From Salinarimonas soli (GTDB taxonomy: Bacteria; Pseudomonadota; Alphaproteobacteria; Rhizobiales; Beijerinckiaceae): a stretch of DNA of 64,000 nucleotides. The DNA lies in assembly GCF_008386575.1 (NCBI RefSeq), contig NZ_VUOA01000019.1, forward strand, positions 251,439 to 315,438, given 5' to 3'. Below are positions 35,306 through 44,377 of this stretch, piece by piece; within the stretch, counting starts at the first letter, position 1, and every line of letters begins with the position of its first letter. The notes under the pieces are model-generated. The model searched no databases, was not told where the DNA came from, and was given only the letters and a program-made list of their open reading frames with translations. Made by a program: the position numbers and the translations under genes.

Positions 35306-36874
35306 TCAGACCGGTGCCCATGGATAGGTCCAGGTCTCGGTGAGCGCCCGCCCGCCGGCCCGCAGGAAGCAGCGCAGGTCCGTGCGCTGCCCCGGCTCGA
35401 GCTTCACGTCGAAGGCGCAGCGGAAGCCCTGCGTGTGGTCGTTGGGCACGACGAAGGTGTGGGTGATGCGGCCGGTCGACGTGCTCGGCACCACCTGGAC
35501 GGCCTCGGGCGTGGCGAGGAAGTAGGGGAGGTCGCCGCCCGCGAAGTCGATGATGAAGCGCCGGGCCGTAGGGTCGCCGGTCTCCGAGGACCCGCTCGCC
35601 TGCGGGCGCGCCATGTAGGTGTTCACCGCCTTGCCGCCCGGATGCAGGCGGTCCGCCTGCGTGAGGGAGCGGATGCGGTAGGCATGCACCACCTCCTGGC
35701 CGGGCTCCCACGGGGTCTTGGGCTCCCAATAGGCGACGATGTTGTCCTCCGTCTCGTCCTTGGTGGGGATCTCGACGAGCTCGACCTTGCCCTCGCCCCA
35801 GGACCCGATGGGCTCCACCCAGTAGCCCGGGCGCATGTGGTAGAGCGCTTCCAGGTCCTGGTAGTTCTCGAAGGTCCGGTCGCGCTGCAGCAGCCCGAAG
35901 CCGCGCGGGTTGTTGTCGAGGAAGCTCGACACGGTCTTGCGGGCCGGGTTGCGCAACGGGCGCCAGATCCATTCGCCCGCCCCCGAATGGAGCAGGAGCC
36001 CGTCCGAATCGTGCAATTCCGGGCGGAAATCGTCGGAGAAGCGCCGGTCGTTCTCGCCCACGAAGAACATGGAGGTGAGCGGCGCCATCCCGACCGCCGT
36101 CACCGTGCGGCGGGGAAATAGGTTTGCCGTGACCTCGACCACGGTCTCCGCCCCCGGATAGACGTCGAACCGGTAGGCGCCCGTGACCGCGGACGAGTCG
36201 AGAAGCCCGTAGATGGTGGCCCGGTCCGGCGCCTGGCCCGGCGCGGAATCGACCCAGAACTCGCGGAAGAAGGGGAACTCCTCGGGCTGCTGCGAGCCCT
36301 CGACCCGCAGGGCCAGCGCCCGTGCCGAGAGGCCGTAGCGCTGGTCGCGGCCCAGGAACCGGAAATAGCTCGCCCCCAGGAACGCGATCACCTCGTCGAG
36401 GACGTTGGGGCGGTTCAAGGGATAGTGCAGGCGAAAGCCCGCGAAGCCCAAATTGATCGGGAAGGGCCGCTCGAAGCGGTTCTTGCCGAGATCGAACAGG
36501 GCGGGCTGGTAGAGGACGGGGGTCGGCATGCCCTCGCGGATGACGTTCACCGTCACCGGGCGGCGGAACAGGAAGCCCAGATGGAACATCTGCATCCGGA
36601 ACGGGCCGCCGGACTGGGCGAGCAGCGCCCGGTCGGGCCGGAAGCGGATGTCTCGGTAGGCGTCGAAGCTCAAGCCCGCCAGCGCCTCGGGCAGGGGCGG
36701 GACGGAGCCGTCGAAGGGCACGCTCGCCAGCTCGCGCGCCCGGCGCACCACCTCCTCGAACGGGAAGGTCTGCGGCTGGCCCGGCGGCGGGGCGCCTTGG
36801 GCGAGAACCGGATGGGCGGCCTGGAGCGCGGCGAGGGACGCGGCCCCGGCCAGGAGATGACGACGCGACAGCAT
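35306..36874 (-). CDS. Periplasmic glucan biosynthesis protein OpgG/OpgD family
   Basis: A 522-aa exported protein for osmoregulated periplasmic glucan synthesis. The N-terminus MLSRRHLLAGAAS carries a twin-arginine-type signal, as in OpgD, and the mature region begins near FPFEEVVRRARELA. Blocks such as FDAYRDIRFRPD, RPVTVNVIREG, and FVGENDRRFSDDFRPELHDS match the family. No glycosyltransferase OpgH is next to it. Confidence 0.9.
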   Translation of the reverse strand: MLSRRHLLAGAASLAALQAAHPVLAQGAPPPGQPQTFPFEEVVRRARELASVPFDGSVPPLPEALAGLSFDAYRDIRFRPDRALLAQSGGPFRMQMFHLGFLFRRPVTVNVIREGMPTPVLYQPALFDLGKNRFERPFPINLGFAGFRLHYPLNRPNVLDEVIAFLGASYFRFLGRDQRYGLSARALALRVEGSQQPEEFPFFREFWVDSAPGQAPDRATIYGLLDSSAVTGAYRFDVYPGAETVVEVTANLFPRRTVTAVGMAPLTSMFFVGENDRRFSDDFRPELHDSDGLLLHSGAGEWIWRPLRNPARKTVSSFLDNNPRGFGLLQRDRTFENYQDLEALYHMRPGYWVEPIGSWGEGKVELVEIPTKDETEDNIVAYWEPKTPWEPGQEVVHAYRIRSLTQADRLHPGGKAVNTYMARPQASGSSETGDPTARRFIIDFAGGDLPYFLATPEAVQVVPSTSTGRITHTFVVPNDHTQGFRCAFDVKLEPGQRTDLRCFLRAGGRALTETWTYPWAPV

Positions 36875-37112
36875 TCGGGACCCCCGGCCCTCGATGCGGG
36901 GCCGTTTCGGTTCCTCACGTAGGCGGTGGAGGGGCGTTCGTCGAGGGGAGGGGAGGGCACGGGGGCCTGTTACCCGTTTACCATGCCCGCCCGGGCCGTG
37001 CCGCGCCCCCTTGCCGAGCGGATTCCTCGCCCCCGGCTAAGTCTCGGCTTCTACAAGGGAATTCCGGGTTCTCAGGGGGTGTTAAAAATTTGGGATTTGC
37101 CCGAGAAACCCC

Positions 37113-37141
37113 TTGTGATCGGGGGCAATCGATCGTATCTA
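37113..37141 (+). promoter_or_regulatory. Sigma70-type promoter for the ornithine decarboxylase leader
   Basis: TTGTGA (37113-37118), a 17-bp spacer and TATCTA (37136-37141) give a good promoter. Transcription from about 37148 would produce a leader of roughly 475 nt before the coding region. Confidence 0.6.
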
Positions 37142-37147
37142 CGCCTT

Positions 37148-37619
37148 GCCCAATTTCGCACGTGCCTGTGGCCGCGTGCCGGTTGGTGGGCATCCGGACA
37201 AGAGGCCGGACAGCCGCCAGGGATCGAAAGGGCTGATGCGTTCAGGGTGGGAACCCTGGCCGCGGCAGTCCCGGTGGCAACACCGGATCCCAACACGACA
37301 ACCGGCAGCCGGAGGCGAAACCGGCGAACCCCGAACTCCACGGGGGACGCAGCTTAAAGCAACGACGAACGGGCTTTTTTGGTCTCGTCGGCCCTCCAAA
37401 GGCCGGCACCGAAGAGGCTTGTTTATCCTTGCCCCACGTGCGGAGGATCATCCCTCCAAGCCAAGGCAGCATCGCCGGGTCCAAGAGCCCTGGCGCACGT
37501 CGTGTTTCCAACGCACGGCTGCGCGAGGACCGCTTGACCCGCTGACGCCGGACGGCCGCGCGCCGTTCAGTCCTGACAACCTGCGGTCTCGAAAGGCCGC
37601 CGTTGAGCCTTGGTGGGGA
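37148..37619 (+). ncRNA. Long structured 5' leader, probable speF-type RNA motif
   Basis: About 475 nt upstream of an alphaproteobacterial ornithine decarboxylase with no protein-like content. It is rich in short stems, such as CCAGGG...CCCTGG around 37220-37255 and CCGGTTG...CAACCGG around 37180-37305. Near 37360-37395 AACGACGA, a T6 run and TCGTCGG form a terminator-like stem. A cis-regulatory motif named speF was described for this gene in alphaproteobacteria. Assignment rests on position, length and structure; I could not align it to the covariance model. Confidence 0.6.
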
Positions 37620-37625
37620 ATGACC

Positions 37626-38774
37626 ATGACGGAGCGCATCCGCGAATTCCTGCGTAACCGACGTGAGGACGGCCCCTGCGTGGTGGTCGACCTCGAGGTC
37701 GTGCGCGACAACTACGCCAAGTTCGCCCGCGCCCTCCCGGACACCCGCGTGTTCTATGCCGTCAAGGCGAACCCGGACCCGGCGGTGCTGAAGCTCCTGG
37801 CGGATCTCGGCTCCTGCTTCGATACGGCCTCGGTCGTGGAGATCGAGCTGGCGCTCGCCGCCGGCGCGACCCCTGAGCGCATCTCCTTCGGCAACACGAT
37901 CAAGAAGGAGCGCGACATCGCGCGGGCTCTCGAGCTTGGCGTGCGCCTCTTCGCGGTCGATTGCGAGGTGGAGGTGGAGAAGATCGCCCGGGCCAAGGCG
38001 CTGACCGGCGCCGAGGACGTGCGCGTCTTCTGCCGCATCCTGTGCGACGGCGCGGGTGCCGAATGGCCTCTGTCGCGCAAGTTCGGCTGCGTGCCGGAGA
38101 TGGCGACGGACGTGCTGGAGCACGCCTGCCGCCTGGGTCTGGAGGCCTACGGCGTGTCGTTCCACGTCGGCTCGCAGCAGCGCAACACGGAGGCCTGGGA
38201 CGGCGCGCTCGCGTCGGCGGCGGAGATCTTCCGCGAGTGCCGCGAGCGCGGCATCCACCTCTCGATGGTCAATCTCGGCGGCGGCTTCCCGACGAAGTAC
38301 CTGAAGACGGTTCCGATGGTCGAGGCCTATGGCCAGTCGATCTTCCAGGCGCTGTCCCGGCACTTCGGCAACCGCCTGCCCGAGACGATCATCGAGCCGG
38401 GCCGCGGCATGGTCGGCAATGCGGGTCTCATCGAGGCCGAGGTCGTGCTCATCTCCAAGAAGAGCCGCGACGAGGACGAGGTGCGGTGGGTCTATCTCGA
38501 CATCGGCAAGTTCGGCGGCCTCGCCGAGACGATGGACGAGTCGATCCGCTACCCGATCCGCACGGAGCACGACGGCGATCGCAAGATCCCCTGCGTGCTC
38601 GCCGGCCCGACCTGCGACTCGGCCGACGTGCTCTACGAGCGCGAGCCGTACTTCCTGCCGGTCTCCCTCGAGATCGGCGACAAGGTCCTCATCGAGGGCA
38701 CGGGCGCCTACACGACGACCTACTCGGCGAACCACTTCAACGGGTTCCCGCCGCTCAAGTCCTACGTGATCTGA
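37626..38774 (+). CDS. Ornithine/lysine decarboxylase, fold-type III PLP enzyme
   Basis: A 382-aa decarboxylase producing putrescine from ornithine (some members also use lysine). The PLP lysine is in FYAVKANPDPAVL near residue 42. The His block VSFHVGSQQRN lies near residue 180, EPGRGMVG near residue 258, and the active-site cysteine in GPTCDSADVLYE near residue 328. GGTGGGGA lies 7 nt before the ATG at 37626; an ATG at 37620 is the alternative. Putrescine could feed the homospermidine synthase encoded at 49.6 kb. Confidence 0.92.
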   Translation: MTERIREFLRNRREDGPCVVVDLEVVRDNYAKFARALPDTRVFYAVKANPDPAVLKLLADLGSCFDTASVVEIELALAAGATPERISFGNTIKKERDIARALELGVRLFAVDCEVEVEKIARAKALTGAEDVRVFCRILCDGAGAEWPLSRKFGCVPEMATDVLEHACRLGLEAYGVSFHVGSQQRNTEAWDGALASAAEIFRECRERGIHLSMVNLGGGFPTKYLKTVPMVEAYGQSIFQALSRHFGNRLPETIIEPGRGMVGNAGLIEAEVVLISKKSRDEDEVRWVYLDIGKFGGLAETMDESIRYPIRTEHDGDRKIPCVLAGPTCDSADVLYEREPYFLPVSLEIGDKVLIEGTGAYTTTYSANHFNGFPPLKSYVI

Positions 38775-38781
38775 CCCGACT

Positions 38782-38810
38782 ACCCCCGCTCGCACATCGC
38801 GGGCGGGGGG
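38782..38810 (+). terminator. Hairpin after ornithine decarboxylase
   Basis: CCCCCGCTCGC-ACATC-GCGGGCGGGGG forms an 11-bp stem with one mismatch directly after the stop codon. No T-tract follows. Confidence 0.6.
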
Positions 38811-38900
38811 ACTCCCAATCCATCGATCCCGTCCCGGACGGCCTGCGAGCCCCGCAGGTGCGAGGGCTGTCGCAACCCTATGCCCAGGGAGGCCACGGCC

Positions 38901-39461
38901 ATGATCGTCGTTCGCCAAGAGACCCTCCTCGACGTCCCGGCCCGCGAGCGCCTGCTCGACGCGTGCTTCGGCGACGACCGCTTCACCAAGACCTGCGAGC
39001 GCCTGCGCGAGGGCCGCCTGCCGGCCGAGGGCCTCGCCCTCGTCGCCGAGATGGACGGCCGCGTCGTCGCCACCGTGCGCCTGTGGCACGTGACCCTCGG
39101 CCCCGGCCGTCCGGGCCTCATGCTCGGCCCCATCGCCGTCGACCCCGCCCTCCAGGGCGCCGGCCTCGGCGGGCGCCTCATGCGCGAGGCGATCGCGCGG
39201 GCACGGGCGCTCGGCCACCGCGCCGTCATTCTGGTGGGCGACGCCCTCTATTACGCCCGCTTCGGCTTCTCGGCCGAGGCGACCGAGGGCCTGTGGCTCC
39301 CCGGCCCCTACGAGCGCGGGCGCTTCCAGGGGCTGGAGCTGGCACCCGGCGCGCTCTCCGGCGCCCGAGGGCTCGTCCAGGCGACGGGCGAGCGGGAGCC
39401 GGTGCCGGATTGGGCGGCGCTGGTAGCGGCGGTTGCCGGCGAGGCGCGCCGGGCGGCGTAG
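38901..39461 (+). CDS. GNAT family N-acetyltransferase
   Basis: A 186-aa acetyltransferase. LMLGPIAVDPALQGAGLGGR near residue 73 is the acetyl-CoA-binding block, and VGDALYYARFGFSAEA near residue 113 matches the YhbS-like subgroup. AGGGAGGCC precedes ATG 38901; the upstream ATG at 38880 is less likely. Substrate unknown. Confidence 0.85.
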   Translation: MIVVRQETLLDVPARERLLDACFGDDRFTKTCERLREGRLPAEGLALVAEMDGRVVATVRLWHVTLGPGRPGLMLGPIAVDPALQGAGLGGRLMREAIARARALGHRAVILVGDALYYARFGFSAEATEGLWLPGPYERGRFQGLELAPGALSGARGLVQATGEREPVPDWAALVAAVAGEARRAA

Positions 39462-39467
39462 CGCGCC

Positions 39468-39493
39468 TCCCCTCTCCCCCTGGGAGAGGGGAG
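39468..39493. repeat. Single palindromic hairpin between convergent genes
   Basis: CCCCTCTCCC-CCT-GGGAGAGGGG follows the acetyltransferase stop and precedes the 3' end of the opposing MacB-type gene. It matches the outer hairpin of the paired elements but lacks a partner arm. It probably works as a bidirectional terminator. Confidence 0.7.
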
Positions 39494-39494
39494 A

Positions 39495-40727
39495 TCATTC
39501 CCGCCGCAGCGCCTCGATCGGGTCCAAAGCCGCCGCGCGTCGTGCCGGATAGAACCCGAAGAACACGCCCACCAGACCCGAGAACAGCACCGCCACCGCG
39601 ATCGCTTCCGGCGAGACGAGCGACGGCCAGCCGGCCATGTTGGCGACCGCGTAGGCCGCGCCGACGCCGATCGCCACGCCCACCGCGCCGCCGAGCGTCG
39701 CAAGCGTCGTGGCCTCGATGAGGAACTGGCCGAGGATGTCGCGCGGCCGGGCGCCCACCGCAAGCCGCAGGCCGATCTCGCGGGTGCGCTCCGTCACCGA
39801 GACGAGCATGATGTTCATGATGCCGATGCCCCCCACCATGAGCGACACCGCGGCGACAGCGGCGAGCAGCCAGGACAGGGTGTTGGCGGAGGCCGCCGCC
39901 GTGTTGGCGATCTCGGTGAGGTTGCGGGTCGCGAAGTCGTTCTCCTGGTCGGCGCCCAGGCGGTGGCGTTGGCGCAGCAGGGCCTCGATGCGCTGGATGC
40001 CCGGGGCGATGTCCTCCTCGCGCTCGAACTTCACGAAGACCGAGCCCACCGAGCGGTCCTTGGCGTAGTTGCGGCCGATGACCCGGCGGCGGCCCGCGTC
40101 GAGGGGCACGAAGATGGCGTCGTCCTGGTCTTGGCCGAAGGCCGACTGGCCTTTCGGCGCCATGACGCCGATCACCCGGAAGGGCACGTTGCGCACCCGC
40201 ACCGTCTTGTCGACGGGGTCCTCGTCGCCGAACAGGTTGCGCGCCACGGTCTGGCCGAGCAGCACCACGATCTCGCCCCGGCGGATCTCGTCCGGGTCGA
40301 ACTCGCGCCCCTGCGCCACGCTCCATTCGCGGGCGACGAACCAGTCCTCGTCGATGGCGAAGACGCCCGTGCTCCAGTTCTGGGCGCCTTGGACCACCTG
40401 GGCCTGCCCGCGCACGAAGGGCGCCGCCGCCGTGACGCCCTCGATCTCGCGCTTGATGGCAAGCGCGTCCTCGTCGGTGAGGGTCGAGGCGGCGCCCGCG
40501 CCCAACCGCGCGCCGCCCTGGGTGACGTTGCCGGGCGTGATCACGGCGAGGTTGGCGCCGAGCGAGCGGATCTGCTGGTCGACGAGGTTTCGCGCGCCCG
40601 ACCCGATCGCCACCATGGCGATGACCGCCGCGACGCCGATCACGATGCCGAGCATGGTCAGGCCTGAGCGCAGCGCGTTGGCCGTGATCGCCGAGAGGGC
40701 GGAGCGGAAGGCTTCGATCAGGGGCAT
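39495..40727 (-). CDS. MacB-type ABC transporter permease
   Basis: A 410-aa permease with four membrane segments: one near the N-terminus and three after residue 280. A large periplasmic domain lies between. The N-terminal region ANALRSGLTMLGIVIGVAAV and the C-terminal SVTERTREIGLRLAVGARP are family markers. Unlike E. coli MacB, the ATPase is a separate gene. Start ATG 40727 has GGAGGGATGAC. Confidence 0.9.
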   Translation of the reverse strand: MPLIEAFRSALSAITANALRSGLTMLGIVIGVAAVIAMVAIGSGARNLVDQQIRSLGANLAVITPGNVTQGGARLGAGAASTLTDEDALAIKREIEGVTAAAPFVRGQAQVVQGAQNWSTGVFAIDEDWFVAREWSVAQGREFDPDEIRRGEIVVLLGQTVARNLFGDEDPVDKTVRVRNVPFRVIGVMAPKGQSAFGQDQDDAIFVPLDAGRRRVIGRNYAKDRSVGSVFVKFEREEDIAPGIQRIEALLRQRHRLGADQENDFATRNLTEIANTAAASANTLSWLLAAVAAVSLMVGGIGIMNIMLVSVTERTREIGLRLAVGARPRDILGQFLIEATTLATLGGAVGVAIGVGAAYAVANMAGWPSLVSPEAIAVAVLFSGLVGVFFGFYPARRAAALDPIEALRRE

Positions 40728-40756
40728 GTCATCCCTCCTGTCGCGCGGAGCGCGAC

Positions 40757-40907
40757 AACCTCTCCCCTGGCGGGAGAGAGCCTGCCCCGGACTTGATCCG
40801 GGGTCGGCCCGAAGGGCCGGGTGAGGGGGGAGCCACGACGCTTGATCGTTGGCGCTGCCACCCTCACCCGATGCTTCGCATCGACCTCCCCCATCAAGGG
40901 GGAGGTT
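40757..40907. repeat. Paired palindromic element F
   Basis: The left part (AACCTCTCCCCTGGCGGGAGAGAG, given here in blocks AACCTCTCCCC and GGGAGAGAG) and the right part (ACCTCCCCCA and AAGGGGGAGGTT) are inverted and diverged. Inner GGGTGAGGGG and CCCTCACCC match. The left arm also carries a CCCCGGACTTGATCCGGGG palindrome. It sits between the ATPase and permease genes of the exporter. Confidence 0.75.
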
Positions 40908-40950
40908 GCTCGGCTCCGCCGAGCGCATGCCAAGAAGCGATCGCCGATCC

Positions 40951-41685
40951 TCACGCTGCCGTCTCCCGGGTCATCGCCTCGAGCGCCACGCGGGCGTCGA
41001 GCGGTTCCTGGCGGCGGTCCTCGACGATGCGGCCGTCGCGGAAGCGCACCACGCGCCGGGCGTGGCGGCCGACATCCGCGTCGTGGGTGACGAGGACGAG
41101 GGTGACGCCCTCGCGGTTGAGCTCCTGGAACAGGGCCAGGATCTCCAGGGCCGTGCGGCTGTCGAGCGCCCCCGTCGGCTCGTCGGCAAGCAGGAGGCTC
41201 GGGTCGTTGACGAGGGCGCGGGCGATGGCGACGCGCTGCTGCTGGCCGCCCGAGAGCTGCGTCGGCCGGTGGTGGGCGCGCTCCGAGAGGCCGACGCGGG
41301 CGAGCGCGCGAAGCGCCTTCTCCCGCCGGGTCCGCCGGTCGACGCCCGCATAGATCATCGGCAGCTCGACATTGCCCAGCGCGTCGGTGCGCGGCAGCAG
41401 GTTGAACTGCTGGAAGACGAAGCCGATGCGCCGGTTGCGCAGGGCCGCGAGCCCGTCCTTGTCGAGGGTCTCGACGGGCACGCCCGCGAGCCGGTAGAGC
41501 CCGCCCGTCGGCCGGTCGAGGCAGCCGAGCAGGTTCATGAGGGTCGACTTGCCGGAGCCCGACGGGCCCATGACGGCGACCATGTCCCCCTCGTCGATAT
41601 CGAGGGACACCCCGTCGAGGGCGACGACGCGCCCCGAATCGAGCTCGTAGGCGCGGGCGAGATCTCTGATCTCGATCAGGGCCAT
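40951..41685 (-). CDS. MacB-type ABC transporter ATPase (LolD/MacB family)
   Basis: A 244-aa ATP-binding subunit. Walker A GPSGSGKST near residue 40, signature QLSGGQQQRVAIARAL near residue 144, and Walker B LLLADEPTGALD near residue 163 are canonical. It pairs with the permease at 39.5 kb and the adaptor at 41.7 kb. Confidence 0.92.
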   Translation of the reverse strand: MALIEIRDLARAYELDSGRVVALDGVSLDIDEGDMVAVMGPSGSGKSTLMNLLGCLDRPTGGLYRLAGVPVETLDKDGLAALRNRRIGFVFQQFNLLPRTDALGNVELPMIYAGVDRRTRREKALRALARVGLSERAHHRPTQLSGGQQQRVAIARALVNDPSLLLADEPTGALDSRTALEILALFQELNREGVTLVLVTHDADVGRHARRVVRFRDGRIVEDRRQEPLDARVALEAMTRETAA

Positions 41686-41697
41686 GGCGCCGGATCC

Positions 41698-43386
41698 TCA
41701 GAAGAGCCGCGGGCCGCGGGAGCCCGGCGCGCGCCCTGCGCCGGCCGGCGCGTCCGCCGCAGGCCGGGGACCGCCGCCGACGATCACCGGGGCGCCCTCC
41801 TTGAGGTCGCCCGCGATCACCTCCGTGAAGCTGCCGTCCGTGGCGCCGACCCGCAGCGTCAGCCCTTGCGGCCGCCCCTGCGCGTCCAGGACGAAGACGC
41901 GCCCGGGGCTCCCGGGATCGGCCGGGCCGCGCCGGCCCTCGCCCATCATCGCGGCAAGCTTGGCGCGCCGCTCGGGGTCGAGCACCGCCGACACCTTCGC
42001 CATCAGCTCCGCCCGGTACTGGCGCCCCGCCGCCCGGCGCTCCTCGTCGGAGAGGCCCGGCTCGCGCCCGGGCGCGTTGCCCCGCGCCTCGGCGAGGATC
42101 GCCTGGATCGCCGAGGCCTGCTCGGGCGTGGGCTGGACCTCGCTCATGAGGCGCTCGCGGAACGCCTCCCCGGCCCGTCCGCCGCGGCCGCCGCCGCGCT
42201 CGGCGGCCTGCGCCTGGGCGGGCGCGGGCCCGAGCGGCGTGGGCGAAGCGGTGGCGCCCGGCGCCCGGAAGCGCAGGGCGGCGTTGGGGACGCGCAGCAC
42301 GTCGCGGCGCTCCTCGGTGACGATCTGGAGGTTTGCCGTCATGCCGGGCAGGAGCGCCTCGTCCCGGTTCTGCACCTCGATCACCGCCGTGTAGGTCACC
42401 ACGTTCTGCACGGTCTGGGCGGAGAGCCGCACGAGCTTCACCGCGCCCTCGAAGGTGCGGTTCGGGTAGGCGTTGACGCCGAAGGTCACGGGCTGGCCCG
42501 GCTTGAGACGCCCGACATCGGCCTCGTCGATATTGGCGTAGATGTCGATGCGGCGCAGGTCCTGCGCCACCTGGAAGAGGGTAGGCGCGTTCAGCGACGC
42601 CGCCACGGTCTGGCCGAGGTCGATGTCGCGCTTGATGACCACGCCGTCCACGGGGGAGCGGATCTCGGTGCGCTCCAGGTCGATCTCCACGTCCCGCAGC
42701 TTCGCCTCGCGCTGGAGCACCACGGCCTCGCCCGCCTGGAGCTGCCCCTCGGCGAGGGCCACGTCGGCCTCGAGCCCCCGGGTCTCGGCGGCGAGCGCCG
42801 CGATCTGGGCCTCGGAGGAGGCGAGCGTCGCGGTCTGGACCTCCACGGCGGTGCGGGCGGTCTCGACGGAGGTCTGGGCCCCGACCGCGCGGGAATTGAG
42901 CTCGCTCTGGCGCTCCAGGGTCCGGCGGGCGTCGGCGAGCTGGGCCGTCACGCGGTCACGCTGGGCCGTCACGTCCCGCAAGGTCGCCTCGGCCTTGAGG
43001 CGGGAGGCGCGGGCGCGGTCGATCTGGGCCCGGCGCACCGCGACGTCGGCGCGCGCCTGGGCGAGGTCCGCCCGGGCCGCATCCTGGCGCGACTTGATCT
43101 GCTCGGGGTTGAGGCGGGCCAAGACCTGCCCCGCCTTCACGGGGCTGTTGTAGTCGGCGAGGATCTCGATCACCTGGCCCGAGAGCTGCGAGCCCACCAG
43201 CACCGTCGTGATCGGCGTGAGCGAGCCCGTGGCCCGCACGCTCGCCGTGATGGTCCCGCGATCGGCCGCGGCGGTGCGATAGGGCGCGTCGTTGGCCCCG
43301 CTCCCGCCGGCATTCGTCCACGCATATCCGCCCGCTCCCGCCAGCAGCACGAGCGTCGCCGCACTCCAAACCCACACCCGGCGCAC
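41698..43386 (-). CDS. MacA-type periplasmic adaptor with an inserted helical domain
   Basis: A 562-aa membrane-fusion protein, well above the 370-400 aa usual for MacA. Residues 1-25 form a membrane anchor; lipoyl and alpha-hairpin regions cover about 40-260 (long Ala/Arg/Gln coiled coil), then a beta-barrel. Residues about 395-500 are an extra segment: a Gly/Ala-rich linker (GGGRGG), then QPTPEQASAIQAILAEARGN and VLDPERRAKLAAMMGEGR, resembling CpxP/LTXXQ-like helices. The final region resumes the adaptor fold. The GTG start has GCGAGG upstream. Confidence 0.85.
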   Translation of the reverse strand: MRRVWVWSAATLVLLAGAGGYAWTNAGGSGANDAPYRTAAADRGTITASVRATGSLTPITTVLVGSQLSGQVIEILADYNSPVKAGQVLARLNPEQIKSRQDAARADLAQARADVAVRRAQIDRARASRLKAEATLRDVTAQRDRVTAQLADARRTLERQSELNSRAVGAQTSVETARTAVEVQTATLASSEAQIAALAAETRGLEADVALAEGQLQAGEAVVLQREAKLRDVEIDLERTEIRSPVDGVVIKRDIDLGQTVAASLNAPTLFQVAQDLRRIDIYANIDEADVGRLKPGQPVTFGVNAYPNRTFEGAVKLVRLSAQTVQNVVTYTAVIEVQNRDEALLPGMTANLQIVTEERRDVLRVPNAALRFRAPGATASPTPLGPAPAQAQAAERGGGRGGRAGEAFRERLMSEVQPTPEQASAIQAILAEARGNAPGREPGLSDEERRAAGRQYRAELMAKVSAVLDPERRAKLAAMMGEGRRGPADPGSPGRVFVLDAQGRPQGLTLRVGATDGSFTEVIAGDLKEGAPVIVGGGPRPAADAPAGAGRAPGSRGPRLF

Positions 43387-43500
43387 CGCCAGCCTCGCTG
43401 AAGATAGGGATCCAACCGTCGAGGCATTCTCACAGGTTTACGGCGGAATGGCGAATGAACCTTCCGTCATGTTCCGGCAATGTTCCGGACGGGTAGGGGG

Positions 43501-44274
43501 CTAGATCATCGGGCCGGGGCGCGAGGCGATGAGGTTGCGCAGGGTGGTGATCGTGGACGGGTCCGCCACGCCGTCGATCCGCTCGGGCCGGAAATGGCGC
43601 TGGAAGGCCGTGACCACGCGCTCCATGGTCTCGTCGAAAGCGCCCGTGATCGGCTGGTCGTAGCCGTAGAGGGCGAGCATGGCCTGGAGCGCCTCCACGG
43701 GGGTGCCCCGGTCGCCGCGCTGGAAGAAGCGGCCGTCGCCGTCGAGGGGCGCCGCCCGCACCCAGTGCCCGACGCCGGCGGCATGGAGCCGCTCCCAGGG
43801 GAAGTTCTCGCCGGGATCGCGCTTGCGGTCGGGGGCGACGTCGGAATGGCCGAGCACCCGGTCGGGCGCGATGCGCCAGCGCTGGCACAGGTCGCGGCAC
43901 AGGCGCGTCACGGCCTCGATCTGCGCGTCGGGATAGGGCGGCAGGCCTCCCTCGTGGCCCGGATGGGCGATCTCGATGCCGATGGAGCAGGAGTTCAGGT
44001 CCCGGTTCTCGGCCCAGGCCGACACCCCGGCATGCCAAGCCCGCCGACGCTCGGGCACGAGCTGGAGCGCATGGCCGTCGGGAAACACGAAATAGTGGCA
44101 GGAGACCTCCGAGACAGGATTGCACAGCCATTGCAGCGCCTCCCCGTCCACGGGCATGCCCGTGTAGTGGAGGAGCAGCATGTCGGGCAGCCGGCCGTCC
44201 TTGCGCTCGCCGTGGTTGGGCGAGGGGAAGACCTTGGCGGCGACGGGGCTCTCGGGCTGGGGCAGGGAACTCAT
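43501..44274 (-). CDS. ampD: N-acetylmuramoyl-L-alanine amidase, AmpD type with PG-binding domain
   Basis: A 257-aa zinc amidase of the Amidase_2 family. Zinc ligands are in LLLHYTGM near residue 36, and His and Asp in GHSDVAPDRKRDPGENFPW near residue 142. Residues about 190-250 form a PG_binding_1 domain (VEALQAMLALYGYDQPITG). No signal peptide is visible, so it probably recycles anhydro-muropeptides in the cytosol. Confidence 0.9.
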   Translation of the reverse strand: MSSLPQPESPVAAKVFPSPNHGERKDGRLPDMLLLHYTGMPVDGEALQWLCNPVSEVSCHYFVFPDGHALQLVPERRRAWHAGVSAWAENRDLNSCSIGIEIAHPGHEGGLPPYPDAQIEAVTRLCRDLCQRWRIAPDRVLGHSDVAPDRKRDPGENFPWERLHAAGVGHWVRAAPLDGDGRFFQRGDRGTPVEALQAMLALYGYDQPITGAFDETMERVVTAFQRHFRPERIDGVADPSTITTLRNLIASRPGPMI

Positions 44275-44377
44275 CGTGGGGCCTCGCGGGGTCGGAGCCC
44301 CAGGCGGAGCGGCTCCGGCTCACCCCGGACGCGGGGGTTCCGGGGGCGGAACCGTTCCTCGTCAAGGGAATTCGGTC

